From contig JADWOT020000004.1 in assembly GCA_036345935.2 (NCBI GenBank), forward strand, positions 5,614,168-5,678,167: a stretch of 64,000 bases of DNA. Reading direction: 5' to 3'. This DNA comes from Taenia hydatigena. Lineage: Eukaryota; Platyhelminthes; Cestoda; Cyclophyllidea; Taeniidae. Below are positions 28,301 through 43,300 of the stretch, in pieces; the stretch's first letter is position 1, and every line of letters starts with the position of its first letter. Made by a program: the position numbers and the translations under genes. Under the pieces are notes generated by a model. That model was given only the letters and a program-made list of their open reading frames with translations, had not been told where the DNA came from and did not search any database.

Positions 28301-31300
28301 CCCATATCCCTTTACTGTGCCTCCATAAACAGTGTAAGATGAAATTCAATCTTCATGTGGTTTTTTTTGGAAAAGTAAATTTAAAACTAGCCGATGTCCA
28401 CCTCTTGAAAATGTACCAACAATATTTTACCTCTAGTAACTCTTCAAGTAAAAATGCGCATTTAAATTCGCTCTGATGGTAAATAAAGGAAGTAGTAAAT
28501 CAGTCTTCTACATTAAAATCTCCTCGTAATCCAATCTTTCGAAGTTCACTGTTTTTTGGACACAGCTACCCATTTCCGTATTTATTTTGGTAGAGGAAAA
28601 GAAAGTGCGAACCAATTTTGATTCGCGATACCTCTAGAACGTTCTTGCTGGTAGAACAGCCCATCCAGTAAGGTACAGAGCATGGAGTAAAGTCTACCTG
28701 TAAATTTTCACATTCACTCCTATCCAACAGCCCCAATTCCTTCCCCTCCCCATTATTTCTCAAAATGAGGAGGAAAATTCGCCCACATCTGACTAATTCC
28801 ACAGAAAGTAAATCGTAAGATTGTTTCACAACTTTCTTCGCAAGGCATAAACTGTAGAAGGGTGAATAATTGAGAAGAACGTAGGCGGAAATCGTCAACA
28901 AAGCACACCCATTCCATTTCGTCATGGTGACGATGACAGTGCTTGTGATTAGTCACCTCGGTGACTTTTATGGTAATGTCCGTTCCGCAATCATGTGAAG
29001 CCAAAGGCAAGTGGAAAAAAAACGTGCCGTAGAGGACGGTAGCAGGAAGGAGAGCTTAAACAAACATCACCCGACACATCATTTACAAAAATACTTAGCC
29101 ACTGGTAACGTAGAATTTCTCCGATCATCGCAGTCTGATAGATGGCTTTACAATCTTAATTATTATCATTGGACAAATTTAATTGGATAGAACGGAGTGG
29201 GGAGAGGAAAAATGAGTAAATGGCCCCTTGGGAAAACCAGAATTATGTGACCTTGAAAGGAGGTGGGGCAAGGGAGGAGTGGACTTTTGTGCCCAAGATT
29301 TGACCTTTGTCAGGTGTGCATAACGCTGACACGCAAAACATTGTGTACTACAAGAGGAGGTGGAAATCCAACGTCAACGTCACCTATTTTTGGACCTTAA
29401 ATGGAATGTCTCACTCAAAAAGGTTGGATGTAGAGTTACTCCATCCACAAAGTCACAATCACCTCGTGTCAAACAATTCTCAATAATAAGACTGAGACAG
29501 AGTAACACTTACTACAACATTTTTTATTTAAGATGATGTTTTCGGTGTGCCACACTTCCTGATAAACAACCTCAACAGCATGACAAAAGAAAAGGGGCAA
29601 AAAAAGAACAGGATCCAATTACGCCAAAAAAAGGCAGAGAACGTGTAACTTGATGTTTCTTTTGCGTTCCGAAAGGCATAGAAATATGAGGCTGCCAAAA
29701 ATAACATTACCATGTCATAAATCAAAACATCGAGAGAGACAACTTTTTTATGGTATCGTAAATGACACGACACACCCCTTAACGGAGACAGACTTCATGG
29801 GAGGAGGAGGAGGAGAACAAACTGCCAGATTGGAGGAGAAAATGCATTGAAATTGTCGATGTAACGCCTAGACTACAGTAGCTTGAGGCATTTTACTGAA
29901 GAAATTGGTGTATAAAGGTGTAAGGTGAAAATGATCGACATTTCTAATCAATTAAAATTAAATTTCATAAATGCGTCAACACATGATTGACATCAACTTA
30001 CTCATCGACTAACACAACTGAGATTTCCATAGTACGATAAAAAAGAAAAGCTGAGAATTGAAAGGATGTAAATTGTCTCACCTCATTACACGTGAATGGA
30101 TTTATGCGGATCCGAGGCTGGAGAAATCAACACATGACCCAGAGAGAAGCATAGGCTATGATTGGAGGGTTTTGTTTAACCCCCGCCTCGGTAATAGCAC
30201 CCACATACACCAACTTGCACACACCCACACGCCCTCAAATGTGGGTGAGAGTGACCTCATTTCCATTAATGACGAGGTTTTACCTGAGTGATTACTCAGA
30301 TTGTGAGTTCGGAGAACTCACTGAGATGAGAAATGGGGCACATGTGAGTAGGCACAACCATTGTGCCAAGTGAGTGATGCGACCAGCAAGCGAGTATTCA
30401 AGCCGCCTTGTTAATTCAGTGAATTAGCGAAACGAGGTGATTTAGACGATGGAGTGTAATCCCCTAGAATTGCTCCAATCTACATCACGTTGGTGAGATT
30501 CCATTAGGTTATGGAGAGGGGATCAATTAGGCAGCGATGTGGATGTCAAATGAGGATAATTGTTATTACACTCACTGTGTAATACGTGAGTTATACCTAC
30601 TTCTGATGTCGCATAACTACAACCCTGAGTGACCCGTCGCCGGCGTCATGAAAACGTCTACAAGTAGAGGAGGGATAGGGAGAGCAACGCCATCTGCCAA
30701 TCCAGTGTTAAATTACCATTAAAACTTGCTTCTAGTAATCCACACAAAATCACAGTTGTACATGGTAGTGTAGTGTGATTTGTGAGAAAAAAATCTCACG
30801 TCAAAAATCGAGATTAATGGCGAGATAATTTCGTGTTCTCTTAGCTTTGGGAAAAAGAGAGAGAGAGAGAGAGAAGAAATAAGGGCGATATTGTAACTCG
30901 AAAATAGGCTTCCTTGCTTATGCCTTCTACTTCCAAAAACGCCTTTCCGGACAGAAATGACGCAAAGTTTAGCACTGTAATTTGCCAACAACCAGACCAA
31001 AAAACTGGGTGGAGAGGTATATGGGATCCCATCACTCCTAACGCAAGAAAAAAGCAAAACACAACCTTATAGGCGGCGGTGGGTGAGGAAGGTAGGGAGA
31101 TAAAAAGGTAGAGGCACAAAGCCAAAGCAATTAAGAATAAGAACAGAAGAAAAGGCCATGGTAATTACGTTCTTTCCACCCCGTACTAAAACGGAGGGGA
31201 GAAGAGTGAACTTACTCCTTCGAGCTGTGCACATTGGTAAGACATATAAAGTTTGCGCGGACCTTTCGAAGACTGGCCAGAATTTGTGCGAACGGTGTGA

Positions 31301-34300
31301 CAATGGGTTCATCGGTGTGGCTAAAAATGTAGAGGGAATCACGTCGTGAGCTGGGAGTCATTCTAGCACTATTGAGGGGGACAGTTTGCATCTGAGCGAC
31401 TGTGATATCACCACATCCCTTGGGCCTACTTCGAGACATGAAATTGAGTCGAGAAAAGCCACTCCTATCACTCTTTTTAGTTAGCATCCGTTTACGGAAG
31501 GAGGAGCCAGAGGAGCGTAATTTTATGAATCCTGCCTTCTTTCGACTCGTAGGACCACATCTGGAGGAGGAGTCGCCTTCAATGGGAAGATCGGCTTCCA
31601 AGAGGCGAGGCCTAACTTCGACAGGATCTGACTTCCTTCCGGACATCACTTTGCGGCGACTCATCCCTCCTAGAGGCTTGTAGACAGCCTGAGCACTGAC
31701 ACTCGAACTCCGACTGTGTTCAAGATCCACAGATTCAGCGACGGCTAGACGGGCTGTGGCCTCTACAACCAACGTGGGACGACGCCCCGTCTCCAAATCA
31801 ACCTCAAAATAGGGAGTCGAATGTCGTCGGGTCGGATTATCAGTAGCGTGACCGTTGGATTTGTTCCAAGAGGGCCTACGACAATCGTCACAACACAGAC
31901 TAGCCAAACTGGAAGCCGGTTCGGTGGCGACTGCAGGCAGGAGGTCAGCAGAGTCCTTGGAATGTTGCTGTATCTCAATGATTTTGGATTCTTTGCGGCC
32001 TAGGATACAGCAGAATCGCCACATACGCAAGCCGTCAAGGAAGGAGGGTGGTGTTGTGTGCAATGATTTCTGGCTGCAAGCAGCGTGTCTGTGCCGTTTT
32101 TATCACTGGTATTATCCACAAATAATCCACATAGTTGAGAGGAGGACAAGAGCTCGTAAGTCCACTTTGTAAAGGCGTCTTGCGCGTCGATCACCTAATC
32201 TCCTTCGCGAAAGGTGTGAATATGTAAGTATATATATATAAATAATATAATATAAATGTATTTATGTGAGTGATTTAAGAAGTGAGTTACTACATGCTCC
32301 GGCTAGTGGACAATTTATGCAGTCGCGTAGACACACGCACGCACGCACGCACGCAAGATGTGGGAAGGCTTTTAAGTGGACACACAGACATGCACGCACG
32401 AATGCATGCACGTGTCTGCCTTTTAGAGGTGTGAGCGTGCGTGCGAGGGTGTGTGTGAGGCAGACAGGTGCACGTGAATGCCTGCGCCAATCAGCGCGCG
32501 GAGCAATGGTATGCATGCGGCTGACTGGTTAGCCTGCTTTCATGTGTCTCGATTTGGGGGCAAAGCATCCCCAGCAGACCAGATACAAGTCATCCACCCA
32601 TCCATCCGTTTATCCAACCCCTGTTGCCTTCATCTTTCACACACTGACAGTATTGGCGGCTACTGGTAGCCTGCGCTCTGGCAACGAAAAAGTGGGAGTT
32701 CATAATTTCATTCTCACACATGATTGGGCCATTCATGGCATTGTGACTTTGCTTCCAGGCAATTTGAGCTTTTTAATCATCAGTACAACTATCTCTCTCT
32801 CCCCGTCACTAAGCCTCCTTTACGTGTTCCAATGCAGTTTAACCTCACAGTCAACTCCAGGTGTTTACCAAGGTCAGATGAGGTGGCCTTTTTCTCCTAC
32901 ATGTTCAAACCTCCCTCTGTTCGGAAAAAAACCTATAGAATTGGGTTATAAAAATGTGGAGGACAAATAGGAATCCAAGAAAGCTGCTAAAATGGTATAC
33001 AAATTGACTGGTCGTGAGCATCGATTATCGACTTTTGTCACGTGGTGGCAAATGTGAATCCAATAAATCGATACTATAATCACTTCGGCTCCGATAACAA
33101 GTTATTGTACTTGGGGCTTTACTACCAGTCAAAAATTCACAGGTTTTTATTATTAATTTAAACACTTAAAACAATTTTTAGCAACAAAAATTCAATCAAA
33201 CAATTGAACGCAACCGAACTGAATTATCAGTTGGAAATCAAAGTGGTGAATATGATGCTTAAGCGGGAAATGAATGGTCTCCACCCATTTCGGCAAAATG
33301 TCACCATCATGCGTTTGTCAAGTGTGGGGGAAATATTTGCTTCACACACACACAGGCAAAAACGGGTGGCATTATTTCATCCACACAGTTGGCTTTATCT
33401 GAACCCTGGAAACTTGGTGCAAAAGCATTATTTTGCATGGTTGCCAGTGTGGCTGCTCATAAATGTTTGATCGACAATCAGAAAATACAGTCGACAGCGA
33501 ATTTGGGAATGGCTTATTGTTAAAAATAAGAGGCCACCCAGTAGCCATTACAGTTTTCACTGGAATGCTCCCACTAGCACACCACACAGACAGCTGGTGT
33601 AGTGTTCCAAAGGCATATCTCAAGCTCCGGTAGGTGATTGCACCCATTTAGACCACTGCAGTGTACCAAGAGTTATGGTTCGAACTAAGAAGTGCCTATA
33701 AATAGCATGTAATTAGGCAGACAACCACCAAGTCGTTCTGCCTTAACTTTGAATTTGAAGAGGTTAATTAAGGTGAATTAACAAGTGGGATCTAATATCA
33801 CTGAAATAAGAATGCATTTTTTTCTGCTAAACAAGACTAACGAAAGGGGAAACTTATCAATTTACCGCATTGGGCACTTGTCATCCATGCAAATTGCTGT
33901 AGGTTAGCACAAGTCGCATACTAAAATAACTTGTTTTCCATATTCCTAAATAGACCGTGAATGACGGAGATTGGAATGAAAAAAATGGATAATTTTAGCC
34001 ATGCCTTAACTCCTGAGAATAGTTCCGATGGCGTGCCCATTTGCGTCACGCACAGAGGAGGAAGAATTGCCTTCCGTAATTTGACTTACAAATTAAAATA
34101 CTTATAGGTCATTTTACCCACTTTCAAGGTCATCTATAGAAATAGATTGTTTTCGCATCAAACGAGGAGAAAATAGAGGTCTTCAATAATAACAAATTGG
34201 AATTTCTGATTTTAAAAACACTTTTAAAGTTTCGGAATGCTCGCTGATTGACCCGCCAAGGCAGTAAAATCGGCATGATCTCTCCCTCTGATTGGTCAAA

Positions 34301-37300
34301 GATCAGCCAATTAGGCGATTGAATCAGCAATCACAAATGAAATTATGATGCGATAATAACCAATCAAAGTGTGGTTTGGAGACGATCTGGATTATGCCAT
34401 TGGATGAAAGTGGAGGAGGGACAGCCTATCGACTACCACCTAGAAAAGTAAGGAAAACGCCGATCTGCTCTGCATGCACCGCCTGAATCAGAATGTCCGA
34501 GTGTAAAATTGCTATTAATTCTCTTTTCTGAGATCCAGCACATCGTTGTACAGGTAATGTAATCAAAGGTTTCCACCTTTTTTTCACTGTAATTTGTTTG
34601 CATCTCAGTAAGGAAGTGATTCTAATCTTTATCTTCGTTAATTTATTTGCATGGACGTTATGACGACCCTTTTTAAAATCAAAACAAAACGTTATCCAAT
34701 ACGGAGCATAATTTTTCAATCCATCGCCGGAGTAAGTTCTATAAACGTGCTACTTAAGTGAATTAGGTAAAAACAATTGTATATTTGCACACCAAAAGCA
34801 TTGACTTCAAGAAAATTTTAGCAATTAATTTGGCGAATTTCTTTGCGTGGAAGTCATAAATAGTAATCGAAGTGGGGGCAATTTTAGAGTAATTGATTGC
34901 GCAAAATTTAAAAAAGGATTTTACTCAGATTTTCCTCACTGAATGCATATTAAACATGAAGAATAGAAAGTGGCACATAAAGGAGCAATTTTTGCGGAGC
35001 AGCATGCTTAAATTCTTTACTTATTGATAAAATTACAGAGAGATGCAGACAATATGCATTGCACTTCGCATGCTTTGTAAACGGAGCGTTAACTTCTCTG
35101 CCAAGCATTTGAACAGGTAACTCAGTGGTGAAATGCATTTTTGCCTCAAAATGGCGGAGGATTCTGCCTTTTTGGTTGTATGCACAAATTGATATGTATT
35201 TACCCCTTTTAGCATCGTGAAATGATGAGAGTAGGCTGCAATTCCAAAATTAATATCGTGGTAACTTGACTTGGGCATTGCCTATGGCATCCATGTGGAG
35301 GCGACGTTTTCTTTAAAGGGATGAAGTCAAGGTGATAGAATATTGGTCCAATGAAAGCATCTACTCGGCAGTCTTTTACTCAGTGACTTGGGTTTTTAGT
35401 TAGCGTCCCTATGTCTAGCCCGAAGAAGTGAGCAGACAGTGAACCTATCTCCCTCAAGTTCAGAAATCGGACGAAAATTCGGGTGCAGTAGAATAAACTA
35501 CCAACGCTGAGATCATGTGCCTTCATGCCTTCATGAAAATTTAATAACTGCTGCTCCTAGCTTTTCTGGTTTTCAAAGCGCCGACTTCGATGCGGCAGAA
35601 AACGAGGAAATGTGACCGAGAGGATGGCCGAGGACGGCGCTCAATGGGAGAAGGCGGCTATGTAGTGACAGAGTAATTTGTTCAACTATGCAGATGCTTC
35701 ACTCGCCCCCCATTTTTACTCCTCCTAGTGGCGGCACAACACTTCGGTTATGCCGGTAGCTCCACACTCATTCCCTACGCAAATAACGAATCGTCTTTTA
35801 TTGTGCTATGCTCTATTATCTGATGGAAGATGTGGAGCGACGAAATGTGCTTTAACCCTTGTTTAAAAAAGGTTGTTTCTGCAAAATTATAGACTTCCCA
35901 AACAAAAATAGAGTTTCTCAAAGCTTGACATGGCAGAAAGTCAATAGCCTTCATCTGGCTCCCTCGATTTCCTTGGTTTACTAGTCTTTTTTTGCTCATT
36001 GTTCATCCTACAAAATTAAAAGTGAGCTGAGTACGGTAAAACTTCAATTATCTTTCCGACGATCATCCGGTTGGCGGCTTAACCCTTTAATTTTACCCCT
36101 CCGGCCCGCCTTCAAACTCCTGCAAAAGTCTACGCATTTCCCGTTTGAAAAGACATTCAAACACCTACAAGACTTATCTTTACAACCCATCTGATAAAAT
36201 TTCCCAATACCATTAATTACAAATCCTTCCCTTTTGAATCTGCAGTCGCATAAATGTCAAAATCCAACCTTAGTTGGTCAACTGTTTCATTGCAATGGTT
36301 CGTTAAATTGTTCGAGTAGACGGTTGACCGACTCTTCTGAATAATGAGGTTGTTTATTTGTTTTTTAAATCTCCCTTCATGCATGTGTGAACGTTTTGTT
36401 GTTGCGCCTTAATCCCCCTCACTATTCAAATGAAAGAAAAGGCTTTCCCATTCATCAGTAGCGTCGACTTTTACTCGCGTCATTTGAGTTGTCTCCTGAC
36501 CGTCATGATCACAGTAGTTTGTTAGCATTGAAAAAAAAAAGCTATTTTCATCCTTACATAAAAAATTAAACATGAATCAACTAGTCCCTTATTACTCCTT
36601 AATGTTCCCATTGGCATGGATAAGGAGCAAATTCTATCCATAAGTTAACAAGTGACTGAGAAAACATTGAGTGTAGCTCGCCGAGTCTCACATGGATTAC
36701 TAATGAATAAATAAATTGTCTCTCAAAAACATTTGTCTGCATTAGACAAAGGTTTTGAGCAAGTGGTCTAACTCCGCCACAAACACCTTTTGTGGGAACA
36801 ATATATCTTATCTCACCTAAGTAATCTACACTGCCTCCTTTGTGTTGCAGAGAGAGGCTTTGGTGTTGGTTGTGTGCTCAGAAAAGCCCTTTTTATAACC
36901 GCCTATGAGTGTAACGGACAAGAATGCAAATATTTTCCACTGTTTACTGTCGAGGTGATAGAAGGAAGGGAGGTGAGGACTCGAGTAAGATGCTTGCGTC
37001 TATTATCAGAGTATTTCATCAGCTTTGTTCACTCACCAATTCGGAGTGGCAAAAGTTTATTAGCTATGAATGTTCATTTCACTGAACAAGAATGATTAAC
37101 ACAGGTAGTGAGAGAAGGACAAGAGGAGGCGACAGCAAAGATCCTGACTAAAAGTGTCTAATGGCCCAAAACTTCCACCATGATATTCATCGATGAAAAG
37201 GGACTACAGTTTGATTCTATTTCGGGAGGAGAGGAAAGGGTAATCGCTCTGAGCCTTTGATAGGATTGGGATGAATTATTTGTAACGGCTGTGTGGTTTT

Positions 37301-40300
37301 GTTTTTGAAAAGCTAAACATCTCCCAATTGGGGATTAACAGACCGAATAAAATTGCTTGGGCTGGTGAAGGAGAGCCAAACAAACAGAAATTTTACTTGC
37401 TTACACACGAGGTATTATACGACTTACTGGTCCATTTTCTTTGTTAACTTTAAAAGATGGGTTAATGTTTTTGTTAAATCTTTCACATTTTGGTACGCTT
37501 TATTTGAGATGGACCTTTTGGTCTCCCACGATTTGATACGGCGATAGGACGGAGCTCTGCCTAATTTCGCAGCTCTTCTGCAGGTCGAGAATAAACCTAC
37601 TTTACGACTCATGTAGCAGTAAAACCCACTCTAAAAGAAGGACATTATGTCTTATTTCAGGTACTGACTACGAAGCTAAAAGGCCACAAAAAGAAAGGCA
37701 TCTAATGGGAGTACTTGAGGATGGAAGCCTTCATAACAAAAGAGCTATAAAAAACAACTGCGACGATATCGAGAACTACCTCCATCTCGAGTTCTTCTTG
37801 ATGGCGAGTAATGGAACAAGATGGGCTTGGAATAACCCGAAATAACGTTCAATAAACTGTCTACAAAAATTTATGCGCATTATGCTTTCCTTGTGCTTTT
37901 AGGGTAATATTTTGCAAGAAGAACAAATGGAACACAGGGTCTACCCTCTGCAGAAAGTCGACTAGTCACTAAGACTCTGCCTCTACCGGCAAGTGTCGTG
38001 TCAACACCAATGGGGGAAGAGTTGATCACTTCATTATAACCTCAAGGTCCCACAGATATTTTCATAAAATAGCTCATTCTAATCTCGCCTGGTTTAATAA
38101 ATCGTAAAATCATGCAAATGATGTACACACATACCAAATTTTATAAAATGTTGGTAAAGTTCTCGACTAGGCGATGGAAACAAGGACCAAGTTTAATTAG
38201 AAGTCCGGACTCCACTAAATAGTGCCCTTATCTGCAGAAAGAATGCAACATTCAAACCGGAAGACCAGGCGTAGATAAACAAGTGTCTCACTAGGACCAA
38301 TTTTGCATCTATAGTCACTCGGAACTATGACGCGGCAGTATTTTGGGGAGGAAATTTGGCTATTTGTATGGTTTCAACGGTAGAGACACTGAAATATGCA
38401 ATCCCTGCCCAAATAAAAGTTTTCTTACTTATAGTGCTTTTAAAATGTTGTATCTCTACGTTTTACTTTAAACATTCTCAAGTTTTTGCGTTTCTGCTTA
38501 ATAGATAAAAAAAATTGATAACGAGACAGTTGCGAAAGATCAGGTATGAGTTGATTGGTTCTTGCAAAAAAAAATCAATAATCCAGTCGGATTCGCTTCC
38601 GATTGGTTAAAAGGCAACCAAAAAAGAATCTGCTAAAGGTATTACTGAAAACCTAATTGTAATAAATGTTCTTCCTACTATCAGAGCTAGAGGATCGTAA
38701 AACAGGATAAGCGTCGCCTACATTTTTCTTCCACTTTCCTGAAATTAATTGAGAATAAAAGGTGAATAATCGCAAAAATTTTAAACGGAAGTTTTTCTAA
38801 AATGCTGACTAGGCATTACAGGAGCGCAATTTACTCAATCTATCGTAAACAGTTAGTAAGATGTGTCATTTAATAACATCACTTGAATACCTCATGATAA
38901 TCAGGGATACAAACTGGACAATGTAACGGTTTGTTTTCCTGTCAGACTGATAAATAATTTGTCAGCATAATGACAAGTGAATTTGGCTAAAAAGTAGAAA
39001 CGAATAATATTTAGCACTGTTAATGTGTTTATTCGGCGAAGTAATGTAACGTTAAAAGTTGAATTACAATGAAGCTGTTCAAATGTTTGGGGAATTTGTA
39101 TCAATCCTTAATAAAACAGCATTTTTGTCACTTTGTGTTTTGAATGATGTTTTAAGTGACTTAAAATAAACACTACACATTAAAGTGTTCAAACAAATCT
39201 AACCTGTCTGTCAACACAATGCCTGTTATCCACTAATAAAACAAATAGTGATTTGGTCATAAATTTCTGCCTTGAAAAGTGTCACTTTTTGTGGCAGCAA
39301 GTGTCAGTATTTGCTTACCATTATAAAGTAATGTTTCAGTTTCTATAGTACTTGGCAGCTCCCCTCATCAACGGGCAAAAATTCATTCCCCCTTTTCTGT
39401 GTCATTGTGCATTCCTTTGGGAGTGATGATTGGATGAATGAAAAGGAACTGTCAAGAGTGTCTGGTATTTGGGTTGTAATTATTGCCAAAGTACTGGTAT
39501 AATGACTGCTAAGGCCAACAGATATTTTGAGGCTCCATGACACATCTACGCAATTTATGCCTAGTGGAAGGAGGGAGGGAGGGAGGGAGGGAGGAGGGGT
39601 AAGATTGAACAAGACGGCAACGTCTTTATACATTTCAGACTGTGCGCAGTTAAATACGTCTGCTATTATTATTATTACCGCTTTTTGTGAGTCTCTCTGT
39701 GATCGGGAACTTTTTAAGCATCACTACCACTGTCCAACTTTTATAAAACAAAAAAAACTTGGGGGATTAAAGTTCTCGTCAAGGGCCACGAAAATTTGAT
39801 TGCTTTAATGCGCGCCTCAATAAACTTTATGCACCACTTCGATTGGTTGGTTTTTTCAACCAAACAGATTTATTTGGTGTTAAGTCGCCTCCAAATGGCA
39901 ATTCTTTTGTGAATATTGGAATAAAAAAGGCAATCTCAATTTGCCAATTCGCTCTTCTGCCTCAGTTAGGCACACACTTTTAATAGTACCGATGCATGAG
40001 AGCCATAACCAGCTGTCAGCTGCAAGCAAAATCACATGGAAAAATTGAGTATTTGTTTAATTTTGTCCGTGTTATAGCGCTATTTGGTGTGGCAAATGCT
40101 CAGCACTTTTATCGCAATGTACCTCCTAATTTTCTCCCTACCCAAAAACACCAAACCAATTGCATAGCTGATTAAAATTAAAAAGAAAAGTGGGGGAAGG
40201 AAAAGAGTGGTGTGGGAGAAAAGTTGGAGATATGTCGTATTTTGACTCAAGCATTAGACAAATCTAACTACTCGATAGTGAGAACTCACTTCACATTCGT

Positions 40301-43300
40301 TACTAATTCATGACAGTCGAGTGTAATCAAATCTTGGGGGAAATTTTGCACCAAGGCAAAGGAAATAACTAAAAATGCAAAAGTTTAGTAAAATTTTGCC
40401 ACAAAAAAGGTGCTTAACAAAGCACAACGGATCACACCAACGTCCCCTTCACCTTCAATCTAGTGATGATTGGCATGAGCGGTAGTAGTCAATGCAGTTT
40501 AGTTTGTGATTGGCGCTGACATGATGAGTAACCTAAACTAAAAAATGTTGCTGCTATTTTCCATGTCTCGCATCACAATGAGTTTCAAATCATCATCCCA
40601 AAGCTCACGCAGCCTCCAAACTGCTCCCAGAGAGAAAGGAAAAAAAACAATCCAAGAGAACGAGACTACCATTCGCACTCAATGACCTCCACTATTAAGT
40701 AATTTAGAGGTTTAAAATGAAAACCAGTCCTTTTTATTTGGTGCAGTCAAAATTTATGACCCTAGCAGATCATTCAAAGGCGAATTAATGCATAAATCCT
40801 TTGAGCATCATTAAGTTGCCGCTTTATTGTTGTATCAATCATGTGAGCCATTTTGTCGCGTTAGCGTCACCGGGTCTGCGTCAAACGGTTGCTCAGGAGC
40901 GCTGTGGATGAGGAGCTGTCAACACCACCGGGCAAAATAGCAGTGCCAAAGTCATAACACATAAAGGATGTTTATCATTTCTTTCTTTTTTTGACTGAGA
41001 CTACTTGTCTCTCACCGGAAGTTGTCTAAATTGATGGGACAATTTAACAGCCTTGGTATGCCTTCCACTTGCTTCCAACCAGTTGTCTTTCAAACACCGT
41101 AGAATGTAGTTGTATTTGTTAAAATTTACTTACAAGGAGAAAAGCCACCATGCAAACGAGCTGTCATTAGGAATGCAACCCAGGGAGGTAGATGCAATAA
41201 ATGAGCGCAGCAGTGGCAGAGGGTGGAAAGTTCTGTGCGAGGTAAGTAAGATGGGCACTTTTAGGTGGGGGATACGCGGTAGCAGTGATTAGACAGTCGC
41301 CACTTATTTCAAAACCTTGGAATTAGTTAACCCACCAAAAAATGTATGCATCATGGCCATGGAAAGTTTATACAGTCTACAATGGGGGTTAACTAAGAAG
41401 CATTCAAAAATGGGAGGGAGGAGAAACAGGGGCTCTGGTACGTACCCCAAGTTTTGGACATCTCCACCATTCTTCAATCTCCTTAGCCAAGCAATAATGC
41501 TAAAATGGTCTATGCATAAGGAGCATACTTTCTCCTAGGTGAAAAAAAGTAATACTACTCCTAACAAAGGTATTTAAAAGCCTCATCTCTTGAGTCTCAT
41601 AAAAGTCCTATCATATAGCCAACACTTTACGATCCTTTGCCCAGTAATTGCAACACCCTTCACTAACAGTGCAGTGATATTAAGAGGGAAGCTAGCTTCT
41701 AATCCCGAAGCCCACCTCACTGGAAAAGGACAAAAGGAGCGGAGGAGGCTAGCCACCAGCTCAATCATTCTAGCTGGCATTCTTCTAGTGGATGCACGTC
41801 CAATCTTGACTCCGCCTCTTGGAAAAAAGTCTCATTAAACCAAAGAAGAAGTTGGTAAACTGAAATTTGTCGTGCGCTAATTGCATTTAAAGAGTTGGCC
41901 TTTTAAACTGATTAAATCTTGTTTCAGTAATAATTGAGAAGCGCAACCAAGTCATACTGAAATCGGAAAACGCAATTTGTGACATGTTCTTAATTCGTTG
42001 GCACCACTATACCTCAGTCGGGATGCTACGCTGGTAGCGACGCATTAATTGGGTGTCGAATACGCTCAGATTCTATAGAATGTGGAATCTACCCAAAGAA
42101 AGGTGGCCTTTAAAATCAACTCCACAAATGGCATTCATTCCGAGTCCCAGTAGAGTTTATTTTTCATACTTTTGAAAAAGGTGCTCTTTATTTTGTATCA
42201 CTTCATCGCAATCTCTTTTTCATCAAAAAAGGCTCACTTTGGAACATCCTTCCACGGTTTATTGTCTTTTACCACAAGTTTCGTGGTGGTGGGAACGGAA
42301 AAATGGTGACGCCCAGATACATAGTAAGACAATACTCGTTTCACTTACAGAGGTTACAAGATGGGCCCTTCATTCCCTAAGGTTTGGTCATTATCTTAGC
42401 GCTATGACGTCTCATTCCATGCCTATTACTTTCCAGCATTTCTAGCAATGAAAAAATAAACTTTCTTTTTGTCTCCAGGGTTGTCTGAGATTACAGTACT
42501 ACAGTGGCGATGTTAGGGTTGATTGTAGGGATTTCCCCACTAAATCGTCATTATATACCTATAAGTTAAAAAAATGGGTGGAAGTTTACTTGAAAACCAC
42601 GATCTTAATGGAGGAAACACAGATAATAAAAGCGTATGAAAGGTCATCTGCTCAGCCAATTAGATTTGAGTTCAGCAGTGGTGGTAACCATTGGTAATTA
42701 TTTTGATGAATGGCAGAAATGGTTCCATTGTTAGTACACTTATAGGTAGAAATGTTTAAGTTGCCATTATATTCATGAAAAAGTTCTTTTCTCCGTGCAT
42801 GGAAAAGGAAAATGCTACGCTCCGGTGCTTTACTACAAGAAGGTGTTGACACAATCCGCTACCGTGATAAAAAATTTCTGTGATTCAAAGCGATACATTT
42901 CAAAACAGACACAGTCTGGAGAAAGGCATTGAAGGGCTTGATTAGTCTGCCAAAGTAGATGATCTAGGCCCCTCTAATCTAATTTCCATCCGTTTTGTTC
43001 AATAAGGCGGAGGTACAAGTGTCCGAACAAAGCCTTCAGTTCATTAACCTAACTAACTGGAAAGCAATTTGTCTGGCTACTAAAAGTAATTAATCTATTC
43101 ATTATTCCTTACATGGATTCGCATTTATTGTTAGCATGGGGTATGGTAATTACACCGGAGAAGACAGGGCACATTTATGCTTTTTGTCCGCTCTGTTTTG
43201 AGTAACGCCAAAATACCCAAGATAATGACTGTATCGCTAAAATGGGAGAAAGACCATCTAAAATGTGTCCAAATAGGCATATTTTCCACCATTTCTTTGT

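Noticed and set aside
28566..28925. 119-codon frame with a signal-like hydrophobic start in intron 3
   Set aside because: An overlapping alternative frame is equally open. No donor at its end, no family resemblance, and the length is within chance expectation.
33660..33690. GGTTCGAACT resembling a tRNA B box
   Set aside because: No A box or cloverleaf can be formed with the sequence upstream.
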